64,000 nt of DNA, from positions 21,044,080 to 21,108,079 of the forward strand of contig CM019831.1 in assembly GCA_009763385.1 (NCBI GenBank), in the 5' to 3' direction. Positions 1 through 11,317 of this stretch are shown piece by piece (the stretch's first letter is position 1; every line of letters begins with the position of its first letter). Position numbers and translations under genes: made by a program. The notes under the pieces were generated by a model. It ran no database searches and was not told where the DNA came from. It was given only the letters and a program-made list of their open reading frames with translations. Origin of the DNA: Coix lacryma-jobi var. lacryma-jobi (taxonomy: Eukaryota > Streptophyta > Magnoliopsida > Poales > Poaceae).

Positions 1-300
1 GGTTTGCAACTTGCGACAGGGTTTGATGGATCCAAGCTAGGCCCAACTCCCAAAATCATGGAGGTAAAACAAAAAAACAATTGGCTGACTGATTCACGTG
101 GATGTACAAAATATTGATACAAGATATATATACTATACATTTATCGAGGCCAACATATCAACAAGCTGCTAGTTATTAATTAGATGCGTAATAATTTTGT
201 GTAAGACACCGACAAGCTGATGCAATATATATATCAACCTTATAATCATCCGGTCCTGAAATAATCAATACTTGTTATTGTTGTGGATGAAAAAAATTGT
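1..300. repeat. Distal upstream flank of a further thionin-like unit
   Basis: These bases align well with 22499-22990, the sequence upstream of thionin-like copy 2. Shared blocks include GGTTTGATGGATCC, the ACAATTGGC..GACTGATTCAC stretch and AATTTTGTGTAAGACACCG. Both thionin-like genes lie on the minus strand, so this block is the far-upstream region of a copy that would lie left of the window. A second match, TCCGGTCCTGAAATAA at 251-266, recurs at 58651-58666. The homology is seen directly; the missing copy is inferred. Confidence 0.6.
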
Positions 301-329
301 ACTACAAGGAACCTGCTAATCCATGATGA

Positions 330-1545
330 AAAGTTTCGGTTTAAGGATTACCAAAAAATCATCACCAAACATTATCTGTGATGATTTCAGGCATCGTCAT
401 GGATTAACCTTCGCCCAAATTCATCACGAATTAAAGTAATCTGTGATAATCATAAATCGTCACGGAAGAGCCCGAGGCCTAGTTAACCCAGCCCAAGTCT
501 ATTTCATGTGACGAAAAATAATCGTCACAGATCAATTGCCACATCATCATGGATACTTATACATGGATGCTTACGTGCACGATGACATGGACACATCAGC
601 CCATTTTAAATCTCTGATGGGCTAAGTTTTGGTCCAATTTTATCTATTTTCACAGCTTTTTTAGGTATTTTATAGCCCAATTTTTTCCATTTTAAAGCCC
701 AATTTTGCCATCAATATTTAGCCCACTGTTCAACCCACTGCAACAGTATATATGACCCATATATGCAACTTGTTTTCACAAATATAGCCCATATACACAG
801 CATATATACACATCCCATAAAGCTAATAATTCTAGCAATTTGCAACAAATAAAATACAAGTACCAGCAGTTGTCCACACATATCACATAAATTATTATCA
901 TCAGACATCAGATCAGATATGATTACACAAGTTTTCATTCAACATCCCATCTGCAGTTTACAGCAAATAAAATGCATGCATATAACTCCATCTAATCCAT
1001 ACAACAATGACACAAAGTTTTAAATAGCGGGCTATGGAAGATAGCAGCAACTTTTCCTTAGCAGCTATACAGCTATAGCGACGCTATGACATATAGCTTC
1101 TTATTAAAACAACATGAAAAACACCAATAATTAATGCAAAAACATGGTAAATATGAAATTTGATAAACACAAATATGTTTATAAAGTTCCATAAGTCAAG
1201 AGAACATTACCAAATAGCAATATGATATTTAGTACATTACATTACAACATGGATAATGAAAGTTTAATTGTCCAACATACCAAAATAAATAGGAAATACT
1301 AATTAAATTGTAACTGTTATATTGCAATTTTAAGGACACAAGCGTAGTCTGTAACGAAAATGGAGCTTGACCCATTTAACTTTGGATTTCGGTGCTTGAT
1401 GATCAACATAACCAAATTACACTAATGTGTTTACAGTTGTTTGTTTTGTAGTCCAATAGGGTACAAACGTGACTTGAACAAAGGCAATATGGTGTTCAAA
1501 TGGTCAACACCTCAAGCATATGGAGAAGTACATGAATAATTATTA
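330..1545. other. No gene; TE-derived and AT-rich sequence
   Basis: Between 340 and 600 short motifs related to ATCTGTGATGAT and CGTCACAGAT alternate in both orientations, which looks like the subterminal array of a decayed DNA transposon. No matching ends were located. At about 1019-1100 the sequence TTTTAAATAGCGGGCTATGG and neighbouring TAGCGACGCTAT resemble the ends of small hAT-like repeats of grasses. The rest is AT-rich without a credible reading frame. Confidence 0.4.
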
Positions 1546-1992
1546 CTAGTATTGGTGGTACATACGTCCCTTTGAACGGAGAGAGAATTGACATGATAAA
1601 CGTACATATGGAGAAGGACACATTGACTGATGAAATAGATAAAGGAAAATATAAGTTAATGCATGGAACACGTAGATAGATCGATCATCACGAATGCATG
1701 AATTTTCGTCATCAAGCAACACATTGGCGAAGACGCCTCTAGTGCAGACGGTTTTGCATTCAGAGATGCACGCTGTCTTCGCCTTGTCCGTGCATTGGTC
1801 TTTGATCGCCGCTGGACAAAGGTCAGGGTTGGCGTTGCCCGTGCACAGCCCCTCGGCAAAGGTGGTGCAGAGGGCTGGACAACTGCTGGTACAGTCACCC
1901 ATTACTGGCTTGGGCGCCATGGGCAGCAGGACCAGCAGGATGCAAACAGTTACAGCGGCCATCTTAAGCGGGGCGGCGGCACCAGAAGCCAT
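1546..1992 (-). pseudogene. Thionin-like secreted cysteine-rich peptide, copy 1, altered C-terminus
   Basis: The predicted protein starts with a signal peptide (hydrophobic core about residues 11-31: AVTVCILLVLLPMAP) followed by a cysteine-rich domain. Spacing such as DCTSSCP, LCTTFAEGLC and ECKTVC resembles the short thionin-like peptides of grasses. Such peptides are secreted and usually linked to defence; that role is family knowledge, not shown here. Copy 2 at 21824-22105 is nearly identical through the ninth cysteine. Just after CKTVC this copy lacks one base relative to copy 2 (near 1727-1731). It therefore reads through the stop position used by copy 2 into about 55 extra residues with a hydrophobic stretch, and loses the tenth cysteine. 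A TATA motif lies about 95 bases upstream of the ATG. I call it a probable pseudogene or C-terminal variant; the thionin family label is moderate. Confidence 0.65.
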
Positions 1993-2080
1993 ATTGATGT
2001 CGCTGGTTAGTTAGTCATAGAAGGGCGAGGCTGCGAGAGCACAAGAGCTCAGAAGCAGCTAGGGATATGCTAGCTAGCTA

Positions 2081-2093
2081 GCAATTTATAGGC
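2081..2093 (-). promoter_or_regulatory. TATA box of thionin-like copy 1
   Basis: Read on the minus strand this is GCCTATAAATTG, about 95 bases upstream of the ATG at 1992. The same block (TTTATAGGCAGCAAAGT and then TTTTTTTGTTAATATAT) lies upstream of copy 2, so it is conserved between the paralogues. Confidence 0.55.
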
Positions 2094-2285
2094 AGCAAAG
2101 TGCTTTTTTTGTTAATATATATAGCGCCTGCAGTTGCACGCGCTAGCCAGCTGGAAAGCATATGACTGGGCTACTACTCATACTCCATATCTTAGTATGT
2201 GATTATGTGAAGGATTGACCATGTTTCTTATGAATAAACTCGATCGCTGCTGACAGTATCCTGATCCTTTCATTCCATATATATG

Positions 2286-2400
2286 GATCGAATGCATATA
2301 AGCTTTGGCGGGTGAAGCAATTTATATAGGCACCAAAGAGCTTTTTTTGTTAATATATAGCATATACTCCAGTTGTACTATATATACCTCCATCCCATCA
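2286..2400 (-). promoter_or_regulatory. Second, duplicated promoter segment of copy 1
   Basis: The block GCATATAAGCTTTGGCGGG followed by GAAGCAATTTATATAGGCA and a T-run plus GTTAATATATAG repeats the promoter segment at 2081-2130. In copy 2 the corresponding parts occur once, at 22216-22290. Copy 1 therefore has a partial tandem duplication of its proximal promoter, putting a second TATA-like site about 330 bases from the ATG. Confidence 0.5.
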
Positions 2401-2499
2401 AGTGCAAATTCATAATGTTGTAGACAGTTTTGTTCTTGAGAACACATATAATGAATGATTGGCATTTATGAGGAAGGTTTGAGGCTTTTCCCGGTTGAG

Positions 2500-4775
2500 T
2501 CTTTCTCTCGCTATGCACTTAATGTTTATGACTAACCGGTGGTGTTGAGTTGTGGTGTGTTTCATGTGTTGGTGTGCATGTGCAACATGTGTCTCTTGGT
2601 TGTGTTGATGTGCAGGTGTGGAGCTCGGAGACAGTGGTCGATGGCGAGGTGAAGGTCAAGTAGAGACATGTCATGCCGACGGACCGGGATCGGTGAAGGA
2701 CGGACGTGAGGCTTGGACCGACGGACCGGAGGGCCGGAGGACCAACTGTGGTAGCTGGCACGTGGCATCGGCTAGCAGGAGCACATGGGGATGTGCGGTG
2801 CATCGGCCGAGTCGGGAGGTAGACGATTGCGTCGTGGCACTTGGCGGGAGGTCAGACACGGGCTTGCGTGCGGCGCAAGTGCCGTCGGCCGAGTCAAGAA
2901 GGAAGGCGAAGATGTTGTGCCTGGAGGGAGGTCGGACATGCATCGGCATCGGTGTCAGTGGTCGGGGTGTGAGAATCACACTCCGTCTAAGGCGCGGGTT
3001 CTGTAGTTGATCCTAAAAAAGATACCCTCTACGGTTTCTGAGTTTGGGCCACAAAACTCGGGGTGGACGGTTTCCAGGTTTGGGCCTCAAAACCTGGGCT
3101 TGCGGGTTTACCGGTTTGGGCGTCAAAACCGGGCGGAGGTTCCTATATGGAACGGTCGACGCGTGGCGGCACCGAGAGGCTTGCGTTGCGGCAAAGCTAT
3201 CGATGAGGAAGGCGCAGTGGTCGACGTGACGACATGTGCCGGCATCCTAGAGCTTGCGTCGAGGCGAAGCGAAGGGTGAGAAGGCGTGTGGCCGTCAGAT
3301 GAAAACTGCTAGAGTGGGCGGTTTTACCCCTAGGGGGTATTTGGGTTGAGTGCTTCATGTAAGGGTGTTTTCGTCTTCGGACGTGCGCCTATATATATGT
3401 GAAGGGGCTAAGTTGGACAGCCATCCTTGGAGGTGTGCTACTCTCATTTTGTTCCTGTGAGAGGCGGCTAGGGTTAGTGGAGAGATTGGCTCTTGTTCTT
3501 GAGCTTTTTGCCATCCAGGCTTTGTGTTGCGAGGAGTGGCTTGTAACCCGACACCGAGTGCTTAATCAATCCTTCATCTTGCTGAATCCAAGGATCAAAT
3601 TCGAACCTCACTGTGTTCTGCGATTTTGTTCTTCACTTCTCTTGTTTTCCCCCTTTTGCTCTTCACGTGATTTCTTTTCTTGTTTCGGGGATGATTTGAA
3701 AATCCGTTTGAACCATCTCCTAGAGCTTCATGAGAGACATCTTTCTACCGAAGGAATTTCTCTAACTCCTCACGAACTCACAAATCAGACGGATTTTGTT
3801 TTGGATCTCGTTCTTGCTCTTTTGCCCCGTTCTTCATCGATTTTCTTCGATTCACCGATCTCTAGTTAGGTTCGAGCCATGATCTCTTAGGAGTAGCTCA
3901 CTAACTTGTTTGTGATCTCTCACACGGATTTTGAGCCCTAATGGTTTTGATTTGAGGGAGATCGGGTCGATTGGGTGAACGAACAGAGAGCCGCTCGGAG
4001 TGACAGGACACTTTCTCTCTGGCTCAATCGAACTCGAGGCCAGACCTTGATCGAGCCTCAGCAGCTCAGTCTTATTCACACTCGAGGGGTCCCTTCTCAA
4101 GACAGAAGTGATCTTTTTGGGACACCCCTCGAGCGCTTTTCAGACACCTCTCGAGATCCACCCTCGAGCACCCTCAGGCACCCCTTGAGAGGTACCCTCG
4201 AGCACCCTCAGGTACCCCTCGAGCGGCACCCCTCGAGCTCTCCTCGGGACCCTTGATTACGGAGGTGATCTGAGCGAACAAGGCATCCCTCGAGCTCCCC
4301 TCGGGACCCTCGATTACGGAAACTCCCGAGCGAACGAGACTCTGCCTGGACCCTCGATTACGGAAACTCCCGAACGAATGAGGCTTTGCTGAGACCCTCG
4401 ATTACGGAGTTTCTCGTGTGAACGAGGCTCTGCTCGTCCCCTCGATTATGGACTTTCCCCAAGCGAATGAGGCAAGCCTCGAGGAGCTTTTGACCCTCGA
4501 TTATGGACTTTTCTCGTGCGAACGAGGCCAGGCTCGAGAGCGTTTGGAGTCGGGTTTTGAAGGTAATTGCTTGACTTGGTGATCCGGCTTTTGCGTGAGC
4601 TTTCTTGTGGTGTCCCGTTGTGTTCCTTGGGAACATCCACCCAATCATTTGGGTCGTGGACACCACGTTCGTCGGATTTGCTTTTGAGGTGATTTTTGGG
4701 ATAAGGGTCGTCGTTTCACGTGTTGAAATTTGAGGCTCCCATTCACCCCCCTCTGGTCGCCAATTCGGTCCTTCA
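2500..4775 (+). repeat. Long 5' LTR of a copia-like (SIRE/Maximus-type) retrotransposon
   Basis: The right end is set by the primer binding site that starts two bases after ...CCTTCA at 4775. A related LTR end (CCCATTGTGTTCCTAGGGAGC, CCAATTATTTGGGTCGTGGA, GGTCCTTCA) lies at 27420-27622. A TATA-like CCTATATATATGTG at 3390 marks a possible transcription start. Positions 4100-4560 hold two short-period repeats: CCCTCGAGCACCCTCAGG and, further on, CCCTCGATTACGGAAACTCCC with GAGCGAACGAGG. The left boundary is uncertain; I found no clear target duplication. The long LTR fits the SIRE/Maximus lineage, but that assignment is inference. Confidence 0.55.
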
Positions 4776-4776
4776 A

Positions 4777-4791
4777 TTGGTATCAGAGCAA
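4777..4791 (+). other. Primer binding site (initiator tRNA-Met)
   Basis: TTGGTATCAGAGCAA follows the LTR end after a two-base spacer. TGGTATCAGAGC is the usual complement of the 3' end of plant initiator tRNA-Met, used to prime minus-strand synthesis in many plant LTR retrotransposons. Confidence 0.8.
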
Positions 4792-4967
4792 GGTTAAGGA
4801 TCTCTCTACCTTAACCGGTTCTGGATCCGCGAAGGAGACCTTTTAGAGTGGTTTTGCTTCCGACGTTGTTTGTTGAGGTGTTGACCTTTTAGAGCGGTCT
4901 TGCTTCTGACTTGTTTTGTCGAGGTGTTGAGCTTTTGTTTTTGCTAACACTAACGGTGCTAATAGAA

Positions 4968-5430
4968 ATGGCACCAAGTTCTTCCTCTAGCATGTCGTCT
5001 TTGTCCACAGGTTTGAATGATGGACATGCGATTGATGAGAGGGAACGCTTAGTGGATGCTCTGCTGGACTTCCTAGGTGATGATGACCTTTCACCAGAGG
5101 ATCTTCTACATCAACTTGGCAAGGCCAAGAGAGGTATACTTGCATGTGGTCTCTCTCATTGGAAGACTAGTGCTTTTATGTCTTGCACTTCTTGTAGTGA
5201 TATGGTTAGGAAGAATGATAAGCTAAGCCTTTCTCTTGCTAGCTTAAAATCTGAAAATGAAATATTAAAATCCAATGCTTTCCAAACCATGTCTAGTTTG
5301 CATTGACTTGCACAAGGACCCTTATTGTGCTAAACTGAAATAGCCTTGCTTCACTCAAATGCTTTGTTCCATGTGATACTTGTGAGTCTTTTGTTGCTGC
5401 TAGACTTAGAGAATTCAATTGATTCACAGT
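4968..5430 (+). pseudogene. Retrotransposon gag N-terminal fragment
   Basis: The ATG at 4968 opens a frame of about 112 residues to the stop ending at 5306. It has a serine-rich start, acidic residues (LGDDDLSPEDLLHQLGK) and a coiled-coil-like stretch (KNDKLSLSLASLKSENEIL) with nearby CTSC and later CDTCESF cysteine pairs. This pattern matches the amino-terminal part of gag in long-LTR copia elements. Coding-like sequence carries on to about 5430 in other frames, so it is frameshifted and then truncated. No protease, integrase or RT follows. Position directly after LTR and primer binding site supports gag. Confidence 0.5.
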
Positions 5431-5639
5431 ACATGTGTAGATGAATGCTAGGGCTGAAATTGCTGAATAAATTCTAGCCCGTAGCTTATGCTCTTTGAAT
5501 AAAATGCTTGCCTTACTCTTGCGCTAACCATGATTCTTTGCTTGGTGAATGGTGATGTTTCTTCCCACCAGTTTATTTACATCATGCATTGATTTGGAAA
5601 AAAGAAGTTCTAGCTTTGGAAGTTTTGCAGATGATATGA

Positions 5640-6260
5640 GCGCCAAGTATGAGTTTTTGTTCGCTCGATCACTTTATTTATTTCTTAATTAGATGCTGTC
5701 ATCAACATGATCAATAGATTGGTTCATAAATGGAATGTACTTGTTACTACAAAACTGTTTTTTGTCCCTAAGATTCCCTATATTTCAGTACATTTTTAAT
5801 GATAGAATGCGTTGGCTGCATGTCAATGGAAACACACATACAGAAACTCAAATGACACTTCAGCTGTTGTCTCAGCTGTCAGGGAACTAGCACGCACAAA
5901 GAAATAATCTATATCCCATCATGTTGGTTTGCATCTCCCAAATGCAAGCGCCATTGGTGCTGATACACTTTAGAGCAGATTCAAAGCCTTAATTAATATG
6001 AGTATATGATTGTATATCTTTGGTTAGAAGTATTTGAGGAGATATCAGGGAGAGAGTGGCAGAGCTAGTGTAATCACCAGTAGAAAATATTGGGGTCAAA
6101 CGTTGTGCCTACATGCAAAGGATATTTTTTTTATAACAAGAAACCTGATTTTTTCAGAAACCTGATGGTGATAGCCAGTGCTTTTGCAGATTGCACAAAC
6201 ATAATCAGATGGTGATGGCTCCCATTTTTCGCGAGAGATAAGCTGTGAGTTATCTGTTTG
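5640..6260. repeat. Segmental duplicate shared with 53630-54250 and 55540-55700
   Basis: Long runs match between this block and 53641-54120, for example AACTGTTTTTTGT, GGCTGCATGTCA and GAAACACACATACAGA. The rest (CAGCCAGTGCTTTTGCAGATTGCAC, seen in part) matches 55590-55680. At the second locus the block is split by a 1.0 kb CACTA element (54521-55527). No coding sequence is visible. It is probably part of the repeating unit that carries the thionin-like genes. Confidence 0.65.
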
Positions 6261-6399
6261 ATAATCACAAAAATTTAAAATTAATTTTTTGGGATACTAT
6301 GACTTAAATAAAAAAAATATCTAAACGTTGTAGATTCACTACTAGAGAACAGGCCTTTGGACGATTTGCAAAATCAGCATTAGCCACGGAAAAATTTGC

Positions 6400-6735
6400 G
6401 CCCGGGACTAGAAAGTCCTTTAGCCCCGTTGGTAACACCCCGGGGCTAAAGCTCCCCAGCCCAACGGCTCAATTGTCAGAGGGCCTTTAGTCCCGGTTGG
6501 TGTTACCAACCGGGGCTAAAGACCGGCCTTTAGCCCCGGGCCGTAACACCAACCGGGACTAAAGGTTTTGCCCCGGTTGGTGTATGCAGCCGGGGCTAAA
6601 TGTTGGCATCTTTAGCCCCGGTTGGTAACACCAACCGGGACTAAAAGGTTTTGTTCGGTTGGTGTACCCAGCCGGGGCTAAATGCCAACATTTAGCCCCG
6701 GCTGGGAATAAGGACCGGGGCTAAATGTCCCTCCC
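6400..6735. repeat. 5' subterminal repeats of CACTA-1 and TNP2 promoter
   Basis: Several copies of a palindromic motif occur here (TTTAGCCCCGGTTGGT, CCAACCGGGACTAAAG and variants) in alternating orientation. In En/Spm elements such arrays bind the regulatory transposase protein. A TATA-like CCCTATATTTG at about 6731-6741 follows directly, suggesting the array also overlaps the TNP2 promoter. The 5' leader then runs to a possible splice donor near 6921 (GAAAG/GTTACT). Confidence 0.8.
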
Positions 6736-6998
6736 TATATTTGAAATGTTCTTCTACCTCCAGCCGTGCCCGAGCTCCTGTCTTCATTTTTCTTCATTCA
6801 GTCACTGCTTGCTCTTGCTTGCTTGTTTGCTCTCTTCTCCTCCGGTGATTTTTGTTTGTTAACACATCTCCGGCGATTGATTTATTTCATCACATCTACA
6901 CCGCCATCGACTCGTTGAAAGGTTACTAGCTTAAGTTATTCATTTTTGTAGCTATTTTGAGTTCATTGACTTGATAGTTCAAATTATTAATCTAAAAC

Positions 6999-7486
6999 AA
7001 AATATGACCGTTTAATTAGTTTATTTTAGTCTTTTAGAGAAATGTGACCGGTTTAGAAAAACAAAATATATAATACTTTAGTTTAAAAATGTGACCGGTT
7101 TAATTAGTTTTTTTTTGAAATAGAGATCATTTAAATCATTTGTTTACACAAAAATAGAAATATATAATACTTTAGTTTAGAAAATGTGACAGTTTAATTA
7201 GTTTTTTTTTGAGGAATAGAGATCATTTAAATCATTTGTTTACAGAAAATTAGAAATATATAATAATTTAGTTTACAAAATGTGACCGTTTTAATTAGTA
7301 TATTTTATTATTTTGGAGAAATAGAGATAGTTAAATTAGTTGTTTACAGAAATTAGAAATATATAATACTTTAGTTTACAAAATGTGACCGGTTTAATTA
7401 GTATATTTTATTATTTTGGAGAAATAGAGATCAGTTAAATTAGTTGTTTACAGAAATTAGAAATATATAATACTTTAGTTTACAAA
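6999..7486 (+). repeat. Tandem repeat of about 90-104 bp in the leader intron of CACTA-1
   Basis: About five copies start with ATGTGACCGGTTTAATTAG and end with AATACTTTAGTTTACAAA, at roughly 6999, 7089, 7185, 7280 and 7383. The array lies between a possible donor near 6921 and an acceptor just before the ATG at 7497 (AACGCAG/AAGG). CACTA-2 has AT-rich sequence but no such array in the matching place. Confidence 0.7.
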
Positions 7487-7496
7487 ACGCAGAAGG

Positions 7497-7832
7497 ATGC
7501 CTGCTTGGTATGTTGTTTTCGAGGGCACCAAACCAGGTATTTACACCAGCTGGGCCGAGTGCAGTCAGTATGTCCTCAAAGTTAAGGGAGCTGTGCATAA
7601 AAAGTACAAGTCTTTTGAGGAAGCTTCTGCAGCTCTAGATGCTTTTAACTCAAGAATCAACTCAATTCCTACTGCACCTACCCCTACCTTACCTTCCTAT
7701 CCGGTTGGAGTGGCAGACAGTACATCTTGTTGGACTGTGATGTGGGAAAATGTGCAGGTGTTGTTAGTTGCTTTGGTTGTGGCCAAGTGGATTAGGCTGC
7801 ACTGTTATCTTGATGTAATATTAATTAATTAG
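7497..7832 (+). CDS. Cauli_VI (RNase H1 N-terminal-like) domain protein carried by CACTA-1
   Basis: A frame of 111 residues. Residues 3-48 fit the Cauli_VI / RNase H1 hybrid-binding fold: WYVVFEGTKPGIYTSW, then a conserved W..C pattern and AVHKKYKSFEEA. Such domains bind RNA/DNA hybrids or double-stranded RNA in eukaryotic RNase H1; no catalytic RNase H domain follows here. A short proline-rich linker and a hydrophobic stretch (VQVLLVALVVA) close the frame. It sits between the element's 5' end and TNP2, where CACTA-2 has an unrelated GRF zinc-finger gene. The ATG follows a possible splice acceptor. The role in the transposon is unknown; the C-terminal part may be read-through into an intron. 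Confidence 0.65.
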   Translation: MPAWYVVFEGTKPGIYTSWAECSQYVLKVKGAVHKKYKSFEEASAALDAFNSRINSIPTAPTPTLPSYPVGVADSTSCWTVMWENVQVLLVALVVAKWIRLHCYLDVILIN

Positions 7833-7965
7833 ACAAGTTCAACTGCTACTACTTTTATGCCACCAGTGATTCTTACTAAATTTCATGTCAGACATTTTAT
7901 AATTTTATTTGTTTATAAGAATGAGAGATCGATATAATTATGTGATATGTCATATAATGCAGACG

Positions 7966-10900
7966 ATGACACGTCACTGGATGTACAATGTCGATCGTCG
8001 CTCAAAAGAGTTCATTGATGGCGTGCATTATTTTTTAAGAGTGGCCGAGGCAAACAAGCGGAATGGTTTTATGTGCTGCCCATGTGCCCTTTGTAATAAT
8101 TCGAAGGAATATTCTAGCTCAAGGAGTCTTCACTCACACTTGTTCAAGTCGGGTTTCATGCCAAACTATAGTTGTTGGACGAAGCATGGAGAAACTGGGG
8201 TTATGATGGAAGAAGGTGAAGAAGAACAATTGGACCCTGACGATGACATTATTGCTCAATACGGTGACTTTGGTGATACTGCAATGGAGGAAGGTGAAGA
8301 AGAGGCAAGTGCAGGAGACACAGTCGCTGAAGATGATGCTCTTGGTGATGTCATTCGTGATGCACAAAGAGATTTCGAAAGTGAAAGGAGAAGGCTAAGT
8401 TTGAATGTATGCTAGAGGATCACAGGAAATTACTATATCCGTCTGCTGCAGATGGACAAAAAAAGTTAGGCACAACACTTGAGTTGCTACAATGGAAGGC
8501 ACAGAATGGTGTATCTGACAAGGCATTTGGACAATTATTGAAGATTATAAAACAAAAGATGCTTCCGAAGCCTAACGAATTACCCGGCACTACGTACGAA
8601 GCAAAACAAGTGGTCTGTCCTTTGGGTTTAGAAATCCAGAAGATACATGCATGTCCTAATGACTGCATCCTGTACCGTGGCAAGGAATACGAGAATTTGG
8701 ATGAATGCCCTGTATGTAACGCGTCACGATATAAGATCAGGCGAGATGACCCTGGCGATGTTGAGGGTGAAGAACGTCCCCGGAAGAAAATCCCTGCCAA
8801 GGTTATGTGGTACGCTCCTATAATACCACGCCTGAAACGTCTGTTCAGAAACAAGGACCATGCAAAGTTGGTGCGATGGCACAAAGAAGACCGTAAGGTA
8901 GACAACATGTTGAGACACCCTGCAGATGGGTCCCAGTGGAGAGCAATAGACAGAGAATTCCCAGAATTTGCAAAAGATGCTAGAAACTTAAGGTTTGGTT
9001 TAAGTACGGACGGGATGAATCCTTTTGGGGAACAGAGCAGTAGTCATAGCACGTGGCCTGTTACTCTATGTATGTACAACCTTCCTCCGTGGTTATGCTT
9101 GAAGCGGAAGTTCATTATGATGCCAGTGCTCATCCAAGGCCCGAGGCAGCCTGGCAACGATATCGATGTCTACCTGAGGCCATTAGTTGAGGAACTCCTA
9201 CTTTTATGGAGTAAATCAGGTGTACGTGTGTGGGATGATTACAAACAGGAACACTTTGACCTGCGAGCATTGTTGTTCGTAACAATCAATGATTGGCCTG
9301 CTCTAAGTAATCTTTCAGGACAGTCAAACAAGGGATATAATGCATGCACACATTGTTTTGATGACATGGATAGTGTATATTTGAAAAAATGTAGAAAGGT
9401 AGTGTATCTTGGGCATCGTCGATTTCTTTCGATGAATCACCAGGTTAGAAAGAAAGGCAAGCATTTTAAAGGTGAGACAGACCACCGGAGCAAGCCTCGC
9501 AACAGAACTGGGGAAGATGTACTTGAGATGATCAAGGATGTGAAAGTAGTCTTTGGAAAGGGGACGGGCAGTGAACCTGTTCCGAAAGACGCTACGGGAC
9601 ACGCACCCATGTGGAAGAAGAAGTCAATATTTTGGGAGCTACCCTATTGGCATGTACTAGAGGTCCGCCACGCGATCGACGTGATGCACCTGACAAAGAA
9701 TCTTTGTGTCAACCTTCTAGGATTCATGGGTGTGTATGGGAAGTCTAAGGATACACTTGAAGCACGACAAGAGTTGCAGCGCATGAAAGAACGAGACAAC
9801 CTACATCCAGAGAAGACAGATGATGGACGCCATTACTTAAGACCTGCTAGCTACACTCTTAGCAATGAAGAGAAGGAAATCATGTTTGAATGCCTAAACA
9901 GCATCAAGGTCCCATCTGGATTCTCCTCCAATATAAAGGGAATAATATATGCAAGAGAGAAATTCCTAAACTTAAAGTCGCATGACTGCCACGTGCTTAT
10001 GACGCAATTGCTTCCGGTTGCTTTAAGAGGAATTCTACCTCCACATGTACGTCTTGCCACTGTGAAGCTCTGTGCATTCCTCAATGCAATTCTCAGAAGG
10101 CAATTAATCCTAGAAGGCTACTACTCTACAGAATGATGTGGTTCAATGTCTTGTGAGCTTTGAGTTGGTGTTTCCTCCATCCTTCTTTAATATCATGACA
10201 CACCTCCTAGTTCACCTGGTCAAGGAGATTCATATTCTCGGTCCTGTGTTCCTACACAACATGTTCCCCTTTGAGAGGTTCATGGGTACTGAAAAATATG
10301 TTCACCAACGTGCTCGGCCAGAAGGAAGCATCGCCAAGGGCTACGGGACAGAGGAGGTCATTGAGTTCTGTGTTGACTTCATTCCTGACCTTGACCCGAT
10401 TGGTGTTCCTGAATCGCGGCACGAGGGGAGGCTATGTGGAAAGGGGACACTAGGGAAGAAAACATATATCGGTACGGGGAATGATTATTTCAATAAAGCG
10501 CACTACACAGTTCTTCAAAACTCAACCGTGGTGGATCCATATATCGATGTACACAAGGAGTTCCTACGATCCCAATTTCCAGAGAAGAATGAAGTTTGGA
10601 TAACACGTGAGCACATGAATACTTTTAGCACTTGGTTGCGAAAGGAATGTCTGGGTAATAACAATATTGATGAGCAACTATATTTGTTGGCTAGGCAACC
10701 GTCATGGCACATCCTCACGTACAAAGGGTATGAGATCAATGGAAACACATTTTACACCATGGCCCAAGATCAAAGGAGCACGAACCAAAACAGTGGTGTT
10801 CGCGTAGATGCCAGCCACATGGAGGCAGAGGCAAACATATTATGGCCGCATAGAGGAGATTGGGAACTAGACTACGCACCTATTTTAAAGTCCCTTTGTT

Positions 10901-11317
10901 TCGATGCCAATGGGTCAAGGCGACCGGAGCCGGAGTAACAGTTGACAAGGAGTATGGAATGACAACAGTGGATCTCAACAATATTGGATACAAAGGTGAA
11001 CCATTCGTCCTTGCTGCTGATGTGACTCAAGTGTTCTACGTGAAAGACATGTCTACAAAACCCAAGAGAGGGAAAAATGATGATAAATCAACCAAAGAGC
11101 CCAAACGCCACATAGTTCTTTCAGGAAAAAGAAACATCGTGGGAATTGAGGACAAGTCAGACATGTCAGAAGATTATGAAAAGATGACCGAATACCGCCC
11201 TTCAGTGTGACCAAAGACCCAAGCATCCTGCTAAATGCTGAGGAGACTCCATGGTTACGACATGATCATGACCAAGGAACATACGTGAAGAAAAAGATCA
11301 CCAGTGTACCCGCTTGA
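7966..11317 (+). pseudogene. TNP2-like CACTA transposase (CACTA-1), frameshifted
   Basis: TNP2 is the transposase that cuts and joins CACTA ends. Parts in order: an N-terminal transposase-associated domain (HWMYNVDRRSKEF, then CCPCALCNNSKEY, about 7970-8215); the Transposase_21 core (PNDCILYRGKEYENLDECPVC, LSTDGMNPF, HLTKNLCVNLLGFMG, 8409-10100); a DUF4218 region (from about 9990 to 10450); and a DUF4216 region (VPLFRCQWVKATG, VTVDKEYGMTTVDLNNIGYK, about 10870-11050). The ATG at 7966 follows an acceptor (ATGCAG/ACG). Compared with CACTA-2 it has a 1-base loss near 8385, a 2-base loss near 10110, an in-frame 3-base loss near 10290, further shifts near 10860-10885, and another near 11170-11200. 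It cannot make full TNP2. Confidence 0.9.

Noticed and set aside
1656..2014. Other frames overlapping the thionin-like gene
   Set aside because: They are shadows of the minus-strand gene; only the frame with signal peptide and cysteine pattern is shared sensibly with copy 2.
6410..6730. CRISPR-like regular repeats
   Set aside because: They are palindromic CACTA subterminal motifs with no spacers of uniform length, in a plant genome.
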